Assembly: GCA_946481585.1 (NCBI GenBank)
Contig: CAMLOF010000129.1
Coordinates: 1 to 8,325, forward strand
Reading direction: 5' to 3'
Length of the DNA: 8,325 nt
Origin: an uncultured Macromonas sp.
GTDB lineage: Bacteria; Pseudomonadota; Gammaproteobacteria; Burkholderiales; Burkholderiaceae
Part shown: one piece after another, positions 1 to 6,140 of the stretch
Layout: every line of letters starts with the position of its first letter
Numbering within the stretch: position 1 is the first letter of the stretch
Position numbers and translations under genes: made by a program
Notes under the pieces: model-generated
What the model was told of the DNA's origin: nothing
Database searches by the model: none
What the model saw: the letters and a program-made list of their open reading frames with translations, nothing else

Positions 1-146
1 GCGCGGTCGATGTGGTCCTGCGCCTTGCCGTGCGAGAAGTTCAGCCGCACCACGTTCACGCCCGCGCGGATCATGGCTTCGAGCATGGCGGGGTCGCTGG
101 ACGCAGGGCCCAGGGTGGCGACGATCTTGGTGGCGCGCAATGGCAT
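1..146 (-). CDS. pyk: Pyruvate kinase, N-terminal part (runs off the left edge)
   Basis: Glycolytic enzyme that converts phosphoenolpyruvate and ADP to pyruvate and ATP in the cytoplasm. Only the first 48 codons are present; the gene continues beyond base 1. The reverse strand reads [16 protein letters not shown] and continues to VVRLNFSHG, the hallmark N-terminus of pyruvate kinase. R34, N36 and S38 correspond to conserved active-site residues that bind nucleotide and K+. The ATG occupies 146-144 and is preceded by GGAG at 159-156, nine bases upstream, which supports this start. The gene is divergent from the flagellar operon and shares with it the intergenic region 147-653. No functional link to motility is implied. 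Which pyruvate kinase paralogue (pykA or pykF type) this is cannot be told from 48 residues. Confidence 0.93.
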   Translation of the reverse strand, partial: MPLRATKIVATLGPASSDPAMLEAMIRAGVNVVRLNFSHGKAQDHIDR

Positions 147-220
147 GGTGCTTGTCTCCGAAGCTGAATTGAGTGGATGTTTCCCACAGCAGCGGGCACC
201 ACCCTTGTAACTGAGTTTCG

Positions 221-248
221 ATTATCGCGGATTCTGGTTACGTGTCGG
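221..248 (-). promoter_or_regulatory. Candidate sigma70 promoter for pyk
   Basis: On the minus strand GATAAT (226-221) matches five of six bases of the -10 consensus. CCGACA (248-243) lies 16 bases upstream and matches four of six bases of the -35 consensus. The predicted start would leave a leader of about 70 bases before the pyk ATG. Assigned by eye only; no other evidence. Confidence 0.4.
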
Positions 249-286
249 TTACTGGTTTGTAGGGCGATTCCTATGCCTATGTAGGA
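236..286. repeat. Short direct and inverted repeats in the shared promoter region
   Basis: GGTTAC occurs at 236-241 and again at 247-252, one helical turn (11 bp) apart, with a related GGTTTG at 254-259. CCTATG is tandemly repeated at 270-281. TCCTA (269-273) and TAGGA (282-286) form a small inverted repeat around it. The first repeats overlap the candidate pyk -35 element. These could be regulator-binding sites, but short repeats also occur by chance in a region of this size. Confidence 0.25.
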
Positions 287-306
287 TTTCCGTGTTTTCG
301 TTGTTT

Positions 307-335
307 TTGACGAAAAATGTTGTGTGATGTATGGA
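307..335 (+). promoter_or_regulatory. Candidate promoter for the fliE operon
   Basis: TTGACG (307-312) is a good -35 match. TATGGA (330-335) follows after a 17-base spacer but is a poor -10. This lies inside the AT-rich stretch just upstream of the riboswitch, where a promoter must exist if the aptamer is transcribed. An alternative -10 is TACGAT (367-372), which would start transcription only a few bases before the aptamer but lacks a convincing -35. I searched for a sigma54 GG-N10-GC pattern and for a sigma28 element and saw no convincing match. Confidence 0.3.
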
Positions 336-383
336 TTTTGTCGTGGTTTATCGCGAATGTGTTTGTTACGATCCGTGACAAAA

Positions 384-478
384 GAAGGGCACACCCGTGC
401 GAAAGACGGGGTCGCAAAGCCTCCGGTCTAACGCTTGCGCACTGCGCGAGTCACGATGGCGGGGTTGCCGACTTAGCC
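384..478 (+). promoter_or_regulatory. Cyclic di-GMP-I riboswitch aptamer (GEMM-I)
   Basis: The RNA reads GGGCACACC (387-395), then a hairpin CCCGT/ACGGG capped by a C-GAAA-G tetraloop (394-410). The near-invariant core GCAAAGCCTCCGGTCTAA follows at 414-431. A variable stem CTTGCGC/GCGCGAG with loop ACT spans 434-450, and GGCGGGGTTGCCGA closes the fold at 458-471. These match, in order, the elements of the Vibrio cholerae Vc2 class I c-di-GMP aptamer: GGGCAAACC, GAAA loop, GCAAAGCCTCCGGCCTAA and GCGGGGTTACCGA. By alignment from memory the ligand-contacting bases map to G388 (Vc2 G20), A416 (A47) and one of C468/C469 (C92). P1 is probably short: AAG 385-387 with CTT 472-474, next to GGC 388-390 with GCC 467-469. 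The site lies upstream of fliE on the same strand, so it should control flagellar operon transcription. Confidence 0.93.
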
Positions 479-479
479 T

Positions 480-494
480 GACCAGAACCTGGTC
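480..494 (+). other. Perfect 6-bp hairpin between aptamer and terminator
   Basis: GACCAG (480-485) pairs perfectly with CTGGTC (489-494) around a three-base loop AAC. It sits immediately after the aptamer. It could stack between the aptamer 3' strand and the terminator 5' arm, bringing the two antiterminator segments (469-473 and 509-513) closer together. Structural reading by eye. Confidence 0.5.
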
Positions 495-507
495 TGTCTT
501 GTCGTCA

Positions 508-545
508 GAGTCGCGGCGCGCTCAAGCGCCCGACTCGGCTTTGTT
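508..545 (+). terminator. Riboswitch expression platform: putative intrinsic terminator
   Basis: GAGTCG (508-513) pairs with CGACTC (531-536), and GGCGC (515-519) with GCGCC (526-530). This gives an 11-bp stem with one bulged C (514) and a six-base loop. It is followed by GGC and then TTTGTT (540-545). The stem is very stable, but the U-tract starts three bases late and is interrupted, so termination may be partial. AGTCG (509-513) of the left arm is complementary to CGACT (469-473), part of the aptamer 3' strand and P1. The two foldings are therefore mutually exclusive. Ligand binding, by locking 469-473 into the aptamer, should free the left arm and allow the terminator, giving an OFF switch. 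The direction is inferred. Confidence 0.65.
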
Positions 546-581
546 ATCTCCACCGCTGCCGGGCGTGCCTGTTGGGTTCAC

Positions 582-624
582 GGGTACATCCGTGGGGCCA
601 CGGAAGCAACGTCCGTGCGTACCC
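582..624 (+). other. Structured fliE leader hairpin with alternative pairing
   Basis: GGGTAC (582-587) pairs perfectly with GTACCC (619-624). Inside it, TCCGTG (589-594) pairs with CACGGA (599-604) around loop GGGC. CCGTG occurs twice (590-594 and 613-617), and both copies are complementary to CACGG (599-603), so two inner folds are possible. The structure ends 16 bases before the fliE Shine-Dalgarno sequence. I do not recognise it as a known RNA family. It may stabilise the leader or affect translation. Confidence 0.45.
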
Positions 625-653
625 CTGGTGTGCCGCAGCAAGAAGGTGGTGGC

Positions 654-977
654 ATGTCGTCCCAAATGTTGGTGGAAATTCAGGCAGCGCTGGCGCAAAT
701 GCAGGCTGCAGCGGAGCCTGCCGTTGCAGCCGCCGCTGACGGCCAAGCCAGCGCAGCCGTGTCTTTTGCCGATCACATGGCGGCCATGGTGCGCCACGTC
801 GATCACCAGGGCCAGCAGGCCAATGAACGCATGGCCGCGGTGGAGCGGGGCGAAAGCGACGACCTCGTCGGCGCCATGCTCAGCAGCCAGGAAGCCGGTC
901 TTTCCTTTTCCATGATGATGCAGGTGCGCAACAAGGTGGTGGCCGCCGTTGACGACCTCATCAAGCTGCAGCTGTGA
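654..977 (+). CDS. fliE: Flagellar hook-basal body complex protein FliE
   Basis: Small export-apparatus substrate that joins the MS ring to the proximal rod in the periplasm. The protein has 107 residues, close to the usual length of about 104. The first half is Ala/Gln rich. The C-terminal half (about 38-107) carries the conserved FliE pattern of SFADHM, a helix with QANE, and a C-terminal Met-rich helix (SFSMMMQVRNKVV) ending in LIKLQL. The ATG at 654 was chosen because AGAAGG (641-646) lies seven bases upstream and the residues match the family start. An in-frame ATG at 615 has no ribosome-binding site and would place its start inside the leader hairpin. This is the first gene of the operon and lies downstream of the c-di-GMP riboswitch. 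Its stop overlaps the GTG start of fliF (GTGA, 974-977). Confidence 0.93.
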   Translation: MSSQMLVEIQAALAQMQAAAEPAVAAAADGQASAAVSFADHMAAMVRHVDHQGQQANERMAAVERGESDDLVGAMLSSQEAGLSFSMMMQVRNKVVAAVDDLIKLQL

Positions 978-2677
978 AGAGAGCGCTCACCCCCCTGCTG
1001 CGGCAGTGGCAGCCCAAGCCCGCCTGGGGCCGCTGGCTGCGCCCGCAAGCCTGGCAGCCGCTGCTGCCCGTGCTGGTGCTGGCCATCGGCCTCACGGCGC
1101 TGGTCATGATGTTCCAGTGGAACAGCCAGGCCTCGTACAAGCCGGTGTTCGGTGCCAGCGAGAAGGTGCCCACCGCAGACATGCTGGCCGTGCTCGATGC
1201 CGAAGGCATCCCCTACCGCCTGCATCCCGAGACGGGGCAGGTGCTGGTGAGCGACGGGCAGCTCGGCCGCGTGCGCATGCTGCTGGCCGCGAAGGGCGTG
1301 GTGGCCAAGCTGCCCGAAGGCCTGGAGCTTGTGGACCGCAACGACCCCCTGGGTGTGAGCCAGTTCGTGCAGGACGTGCGCTTCCGCCGAGGCCTGGAAG
1401 GCGAACTGGCCCAGAGCATCATGGCCCTGGAGCCCGTCGCTCAGGCGCGGGTGCACCTGTCCATCGCGCGGTCCTCGTCGTTCGTGGTGAACACCTCGGA
1501 CAAAAGCTCCGCATCGGTGGTGCTGGCGTTGCATCCCGGGCGCACATTGGCGCCCGAGCAGGTCGCAGCCGTCATCAATCTGGTGGCGGGCAGCGTCGCC
1601 AACCTCGATCCCCAGCGCGTCAGCGTCGTGGATCAGGCGGGCAACCTGCTGTCGGCGCACGTGGACCTGAGCGAGGGCTTCGACGTATCGAACATGGGCA
1701 ACGAGTCCGCCCGCCGCATGCAGGAAGACATCCGGCGCAGCGCCCAGGCCTTGCTCGCGCCGCTGCTGGGTGAGGGCAACTTCCAGGTCAGCGCCACCGT
1801 GGAGGTGGAAAACGACCGCGTGCAGGAAACGCAGGAACGCTACGGCGACGCGCCCAAGATCACCAACGAGGCCACGCGCGAGGAGCTGGACCGGGACCGC
1901 CTGGCCTTGGGCGTGCCGGGTTCCTTGAGCAACCGGCCCGTGCCCACGCCGGGCAACAAGGGCGCGCAAGAGGGCAATACCGCCCAGCGCAGCGCCATGA
2001 CGCGCCAGTTTGCCTACGACCGCACGGTCACCACCATCCAGCGTGCCCGTGGCCAGTTGCGCAAGCAGAACGTGGCGGTGGCGTTGAACAGCGCGGCAGT
2101 ACCGGCTGGGCAACAAGGCTGGAGCGCGGCCGACCTGAGCCGCATGGAAGCCTTGTTGCGCGGCGGGCTTGGCATCGACGAGGCGCGGGGCGACAAGCTG
2201 GTGGTTTCGGCCATGCCATTCCCAGGCAAGCCCGAGCCGGTGGCCTGGTGGGCCGAGCGCGACACCATCAGCGACGCGGTGATGTGGGCGACCTATGCCG
2301 TGGGCGCGTTGCTGGCCTACCTGTTGCTGGCGCGGCCCCTGGTGCGTGTGCTGCAGCAGGCGGTGGCACGGCCACGCGAGCAAGAAGTGGCGTCACTGAA
2401 CGCCCTGCCTTCGGCTGGTGATGACACCGTCCTGCAGCCGCGTGCCTTGCCGGAGCCGGTAGTGGCCATGGCAGCACCAGCATTGCCGGGGGGACTCGAG
2501 GCCGCCGAGCGGGGCATGCCGGTGGTGCCTTTGCTGGAGGACTACGACCTGCCTCCTCCGGGGTCCCCGGTGGATGTGATGGTGAACCACCTGCGGGTAC
2601 TGGCGGGCAAGGAGCCGGAGCGGGTGGCCGAAGTCGTGAAACAGTGGGTGCAAAAAAATGCCTCAGCAGAACACTGA
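974..2677 (+). CDS. fliF: Flagellar MS-ring protein FliF
   Basis: Inner-membrane protein that builds the MS ring, the base for rod, rotor and export gate. The protein has 567 residues, within the family range (about 520-575). Transmembrane segment 1 lies at about 30-48 (LLPVLVLAIGLTALVMMF). Ring-building domains follow: RBM1 around 50-115, the YscJ/FliF-like RBM2 around 120-225 with QFVQDVRFRRGLEGELAQSI, and the collar region with YGDAPKITNE around 230-400. Transmembrane segment 2 lies at about 436-456 (VMWATYAVGALLAYLLL). The cytoplasmic tail ends in a FliG-binding helix (VNHLRVLAGKEPERVAEVVKQW). The start is GTG, overlapping the fliE stop by 4 bp with no clear Shine-Dalgarno sequence, so translation is probably coupled. 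The C-terminus overlaps fliG by 20 bp. Confidence 0.97.
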   Translation: MKRALTPLLRQWQPKPAWGRWLRPQAWQPLLPVLVLAIGLTALVMMFQWNSQASYKPVFGASEKVPTADMLAVLDAEGIPYRLHPETGQVLVSDGQLGRVRMLLAAKGVVAKLPEGLELVDRNDPLGVSQFVQDVRFRRGLEGELAQSIMALEPVAQARVHLSIARSSSFVVNTSDKSSASVVLALHPGRTLAPEQVAAVINLVAGSVANLDPQRVSVVDQAGNLLSAHVDLSEGFDVSNMGNESARRMQEDIRRSAQALLAPLLGEGNFQVSATVEVENDRVQETQERYGDAPKITNEATREELDRDRLALGVPGSLSNRPVPTPGNKGAQEGNTAQRSAMTRQFAYDRTVTTIQRARGQLRKQNVAVALNSAAVPAGQQGWSAADLSRMEALLRGGLGIDEARGDKLVVSAMPFPGKPEPVAWWAERDTISDAVMWATYAVGALLAYLLLARPLVRVLQQAVARPREQEVASLNALPSAGDDTVLQPRALPEPVVAMAAPALPGGLEAAERGMPVVPLLEDYDLPPPGSPVDVMVNHLRVLAGKEPERVAEVVKQWVQKNASAEH

Positions 2678-3686
2678 ACAGGGCATGGCAGACGACGCGC
2701 CGCCAAACCAGCTGGAGCTGGCGGCGATCGTTTTGCTGAGCATGGGCGAGAAATCGGCCGCCGAGGTGCTGCGCTGCCTGTCGCGCGAAGAACTGCTGGC
2801 CGTTACGCAGGTGATGTCCCGCATGAGCGGCATCAAGGTTGATGAGGTGAAGAGCGCCCTGCAGCGCTTCTTCGACGACTACCGCCAGCAAAGCGGCGTG
2901 CACGGTGCGTCCCGCGCTTACCTCAAGCAGACCCTGGACCTGGCGCTGGGATCCAGCATTGCCAGCAGCGTGCTCAACAGCATCTATGGCGACGCCATCC
3001 GCCCGAAAATGGCGCGCCTGCAGTGGGCATCCCCCAAGTGGGTGGCCGACCGCATCGGTCAAGAACACGTGCACATGCAGGCGGTGTTCCTGGCCTTCTT
3101 GCCGCCCACGCTGGCCAGCGCGGTGATTGACGCCCTTCCTACCGAAGGGCGGGAGCAGGTGATCATGCAGGTGGCCCGGCTGGAACACGTCGATCACGAA
3201 CTGCTGCTGGAACTCGAAGGTCTGGTCGAAAGCTGCCTGGAAGGCCTGGACACCCAGAGCGCGCGGGTCGAAGGCATCAAGCAGGCCGCCGAAATCCTCA
3301 ACCGGCTGCCGGGCAACCGCCAGGCAGTGGTGGCACAACTGCGCGAGCGCGACCCCGAAGTGGTCTCGCAGATCGAGCGCAGCATGTACGACTTCTACAT
3401 CCTGTCGCGCCAGAACGAGACCGTCATCACGCGCATCATCGAAGAGGTGCCGCTCGACCTGTGGGCGGTGGCGCTCAAAGGGGCGGAGCCCGAGTTGCGT
3501 CGCGCCATCCTGCAGGCCATGCCGCGCCGTCAGGCGCAGGGCTTCGAGGACACCATGCGCCGCACTGGACCGGTGCCTATGAGTCGTGTCGAGCAGGCCC
3601 GCGAATCCATCATGAACGAGGTCAAGAACCTCGCCGACGCGGGCGAGATCGAGATCCAGCTCTTTGCCGAGGCGGTGGTCGAATGA
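2658..3686 (+). CDS. fliG: Flagellar motor switch (rotor) protein FliG, divergent
   Basis: Rotor protein on the cytoplasmic face of the MS ring that transmits torque from the stator. The protein has 342 residues (usual about 331). The N domain (LELAAIVLLSMGEKSAAEVL) binds FliF. The middle domain contains LQW and EHVH (136-139) where most FliG proteins have EHPQ, the FliM-binding motif. The linker motif usually read as MFxFEDL is MYDFYIL (243-249). In the C domain, ALKGAE keeps the key Lys (K274, E. coli K264). R291 and D298 match R281 and D288, but D289 and R297 become T299 and P307 by hand alignment. The ATG at 2658 overlaps fliF by 20 bp. An alternative ATG at 2685 would give 333 residues but has only a badly spaced Shine-Dalgarno sequence. 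The stop overlaps the fliH ATG (ATGA). Divergence suggests a lateral-type system. Confidence 0.96.
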   Translation: MPQQNTEQGMADDAPPNQLELAAIVLLSMGEKSAAEVLRCLSREELLAVTQVMSRMSGIKVDEVKSALQRFFDDYRQQSGVHGASRAYLKQTLDLALGSSIASSVLNSIYGDAIRPKMARLQWASPKWVADRIGQEHVHMQAVFLAFLPPTLASAVIDALPTEGREQVIMQVARLEHVDHELLLELEGLVESCLEGLDTQSARVEGIKQAAEILNRLPGNRQAVVAQLRERDPEVVSQIERSMYDFYILSRQNETVITRIIEEVPLDLWAVALKGAEPELRRAILQAMPRRQAQGFEDTMRRTGPVPMSRVEQARESIMNEVKNLADAGEIEIQLFAEAVVE

Positions 3687-4402
3687 GACACTTCCGGCCC
3701 TACCGCTTTCCCTCGCTGACCCGCCTGTCCATGGCACAGGGCGCAGGCACCGGTACGGGCGAAGGCGACCCGCAGGCCGGTTGGGCGCAAGGCTTTGCCG
3801 AGGGCGAGGCGCGCGGTTACGACGAAGGTTACGCCCAGGGCCTGCAGCAGGGGCGCACCGACGGTGTGGAGCAAGGCCACCGTGAAGGCCTGCCACAAGG
3901 CCGCGCCGAGGGCCGGCGGCAGGTGCAGGAAGAATTTGCCGGCTTGGCGCGCCCGCTGGACGCCGCCGTGGCCGAGGTGCGCAAGCTGCGCGACGACTAC
4001 CAGGCGGCCCTGCGCCGCGAATTGGTGGACCTCGTGGCAAAGGTGGCGCGCCAGGTCATCCGCTGCGAGCTGGCCTTGCAGCCGCGCCAGCTGCTCACGC
4101 TGGTGGAAGAAACGCTGGCGTCCATGCCAGCGTCCAACGATCAGGTCGAGGTGGCGTTCAACCCACTGGATCTGGAGCGGGTGCTCGACCTGGACCCGCA
4201 GCGCGCGCAGCAGTGGCAGCTCGTGGCCGACCCGCGCCTGGAGGCCGGTGAATGCCGCGTCAAGCGTGGCGGTCAAGAGGCCGACGCCGGGTGCCGCCAG
4301 CGCCTGCAGGCCTGCATCGACCAGATCGAGGCGCAGGTGTTTGACGAAGACTTGCCGCGCGGGGCCGCTGACGAGGTGACCGCCGAGGAGGTGGCGTCGT
4401 GA
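3683..4402 (+). CDS. fliH: Flagellar assembly protein FliH (negative regulator of FliI ATPase)
   Basis: Cytoplasmic protein of the type III flagellar export apparatus. It dimerises, holds the FliI ATPase inactive and links it to the export gate and C ring. The protein has 239 residues (E. coli about 228-235). The N-terminus is short, basic and aromatic (RHFRPYRFPSL). Residues 33-77 form an uninterrupted GxxxG ladder, with glycine at every fourth position and twelve glycines in all, a FliH signature. A coiled-coil region follows (about 85-130), then the C-terminal FliI-binding domain with VDLVAKVARQVIRCEL, DLERV and DPRLEAGECRV. The ATG at 3683 overlaps the fliG stop by 4 bp. Longer upstream reading in this frame is fliG out of frame and is not used. 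The end overlaps fliI (GTGA). Confidence 0.93.
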   Translation: MRHFRPYRFPSLTRLSMAQGAGTGTGEGDPQAGWAQGFAEGEARGYDEGYAQGLQQGRTDGVEQGHREGLPQGRAEGRRQVQEEFAGLARPLDAAVAEVRKLRDDYQAALRRELVDLVAKVARQVIRCELALQPRQLLTLVEETLASMPASNDQVEVAFNPLDLERVLDLDPQRAQQWQLVADPRLEAGECRVKRGGQEADAGCRQRLQACIDQIEAQVFDEDLPRGAADEVTAEEVAS

Positions 4403-5709
4403 TCACCGACCTCATCCGCAAGCTCGAACTCGACGAGGTGCCGGTGGCCACGCCCACGGGGCGCCTGGTGGGGGCCTCGGGCCTGTTGCTTGAGGTACGC
4501 GGTTGTCCTTTGCACACGGGGCAGCGTTGCCAGATCGAGACCGCGCACGGCCAGTGGGTGGATGCCGAGGTGGTGGGGTTCCGCGAGCAGGTGTCGTTTG
4601 TCATGCCCTTCAAGAAGCCCGATGGCCTGTCGGCAGGTGCACGGGTGCTGCCCGTGCCGCGCGGCGCGGGCCTGATGGTGGGGCCGTCCTGGCTGGGCCG
4701 CATCGTCAACGGCCTGGGCGAGCCGGTGGACGGCCTGGGGCGCCTGGGTGGCGAGCATGTGCTGGAAAACACACCGCCCAAGGTCAACCCGGTGCGCAAG
4801 CAGCCGGTGCACGAACCCCTTGACGTGGGCGTGCGGGCCATCAATGGCCTGCTGACGCTGGGGCGTGGCCAGCGCGTCGGCCTGATGGCGGGCAGCGGCG
4901 TGGGCAAGAGCGTGCTGCTGGGGTTGATCACGCGGCAGACGGTGGCAGACGTCGTCATCGTCGGCCTGATCGGCGAGCGTGGCCGCGAGGTGCGCGAGTT
5001 CATCGACCTGTCGCTGGGCCCGGCGGGCCTGCGGCGGGCCATCGTGGTGCTGGCGCCCGCCGACGAGTCGCCGCTGATGCGGCTGCGCGCCACCGAGTTG
5101 TGCCACAGCCTGGCTGCGCACTTCCGCGACCAGGGCCAGCACGTGCTGCTGCTGCTCGATTCCCTGACGCGTTTTGCCATGGCGCAGCGCGAGGTGGCAC
5201 TGGCCCTGGGCGAGCCGCCTGCGACGCGCGGTTACCCGCCGTCGGTGTTCAGCCTGCTGCCGCAGCTGGTGGAAAGCGCGGGCAACGGCGAGAACCCGCG
5301 CGGCAGCATGAGCGCGATCTACACCGTGCTGGCCGAAGGCGACGACCAGCAGGACCCGGTGGTGGACACGGCGCGCGCCATTCTGGACGGGCACATCGTC
5401 ATGTCCCGTGCGCTGGCCGAACGCGGCCACTACCCGGCCATTGATGTGGGCGCTTCCATCAGCCGCTGCATGGCGCTGGTGGCGCCCACTGCCCAGCAAC
5501 GTGCGGCGCGCAACCTCAAGGCTTTGCTGGCGCGCCACGAACAGGTGCGCGATCTGCTGCCGCTGGGCGCCTACGTGCAGGGCGCCGACCCGCAGACCGA
5601 CCGTGCCGTGGAACTGTTCCCGCGCATCGAGGCCTACCTGCACCAGGGCGTGCACGAGGCGGCCCCATTGGCCGATTGTGTGGAACGTTTGCAGGAGCTG
5701 TGCGGATGA
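4399..5709 (+). CDS. fliI: Flagellum-specific ATPase FliI
   Basis: ATPase of the flagellar type III export apparatus, related to F1-ATPase beta. It forms a hexamer under the export gate and powers substrate unfolding and entry. The protein has 436 residues (E. coli 457; the shortfall is mainly N-terminal). The N-terminal helix MITDLIRKLEL is the expected FliH-binding segment. Walker A is AGSGVGKS at 164-171, the GERGREV motif with catalytic Glu is at 192-198 (E193), and Walker B VLLLLD ends at D254, followed by SLTRFAMAQREV and the ATRGYPPSVF signature. All catalytic residues appear intact. The start is GTG at 4399, supported by a strong GAGGAGG (4386-4392) six bases upstream and by the GTGA overlap with fliH. 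The end overlaps fliJ (ATGA). Confidence 0.97.
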   Translation: MITDLIRKLELDEVPVATPTGRLVGASGLLLEVRGCPLHTGQRCQIETAHGQWVDAEVVGFREQVSFVMPFKKPDGLSAGARVLPVPRGAGLMVGPSWLGRIVNGLGEPVDGLGRLGGEHVLENTPPKVNPVRKQPVHEPLDVGVRAINGLLTLGRGQRVGLMAGSGVGKSVLLGLITRQTVADVVIVGLIGERGREVREFIDLSLGPAGLRRAIVVLAPADESPLMRLRATELCHSLAAHFRDQGQHVLLLLDSLTRFAMAQREVALALGEPPATRGYPPSVFSLLPQLVESAGNGENPRGSMSAIYTVLAEGDDQQDPVVDTARAILDGHIVMSRALAERGHYPAIDVGASISRCMALVAPTAQQRAARNLKALLARHEQVRDLLPLGAYVQGADPQTDRAVELFPRIEAYLHQGVHEAAPLADCVERLQELCG

Positions 5710-6140
5710 ACAAGCCACAGTCTTTGCAGACGCTGGGCCGGGTGGTCTCCCTGCGCGCTCGCGAGCAGGAGCGCATCAGCCTGGAACTGGCCCGGCAGCA
5801 GGCGCAACTGGAACGCTACCGGCGCAACGTGCAGCGGCTGGAGAACCTGTGCGAACAGAGCGGTGCCAGCGGCGCCATGCCGATTGCACTGTCGGCCAAC
5901 TGCGCCGACTACAAGCAGGCCGTGATGGACCTGGCTCATGCGCAGCGCGAAGAAGCTGGTCGGCACGAGACCGAGCTGGCCACCACGCGGCAGGCTCTAC
6001 ACGCCGCCATGCGCAGGCACGGGGCGGTCGATCAGGCCCTGCAGCGGCGCTTGCAGGGCTGGACTTCCGAGCAGGCGGTGCGTGCACAAAAAACGCAGGA
6101 TGAACTGGCTACCCAGGTCTGGTGGAGGGGGCGGACATGA
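5706..6140 (+). CDS. fliJ: Flagellar export chaperone/ATPase stalk protein FliJ
   Basis: Small coiled-coil protein that inserts into the FliI hexamer like the gamma subunit of F1 and also escorts late-export chaperones. The protein has 144 residues (E. coli 147). It is almost entirely helical, with long Gln/Arg/Glu/Leu heptad-like stretches (LARQQAQLERYRRNVQRLEN) from about 15 to 55 and again in the second half, ending in basic residues. Primary sequence is poorly conserved in this family, so the assignment rests on length, coiled coil and position directly after fliI. The ATG at 5706 overlaps the fliI stop by 4 bp. An in-frame upstream ATG at 5676 would extend into fliI and is less likely. 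It is followed by a hairpin that may end the fliE-fliJ transcript. Confidence 0.9.
   Translation: MNKPQSLQTLGRVVSLRAREQERISLELARQQAQLERYRRNVQRLENLCEQSGASGAMPIALSANCADYKQAVMDLAHAQREEAGRHETELATTRQALHAAMRRHGAVDQALQRRLQGWTSEQAVRAQKTQDELATQVWWRGRT

Noticed and set aside
300..654. Sigma54 or sigma28 promoter upstream of fliE.
   Set aside because: I found no GG-N10-GC pattern with good flanks and no TAAA-N15-GCCGATAA-like match, so neither can be supported.
71..977. Open frames in the leader on both strands (71-394 minus, 397-915 plus, 522-806 minus).
   Set aside because: They overlap the riboswitch, terminator and fliE out of frame, have no ribosome-binding sites and no recognisable domains. They are typical chance frames in high-GC DNA.
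803..4040. Very long minus-strand frames (803-2383, 2268-4040) opposite fliF, fliG and fliH.
   Set aside because: They are antisense shadows of strongly recognisable genes, with low-complexity His/Arg/Ala-rich translations.
4273..5718. 481-codon minus-strand frame opposite fliI.
   Set aside because: It is the mirror of the fliI codon pattern; the translation is His/Gln/Arg rich with no domain, while fliI on the plus strand has all its catalytic motifs.
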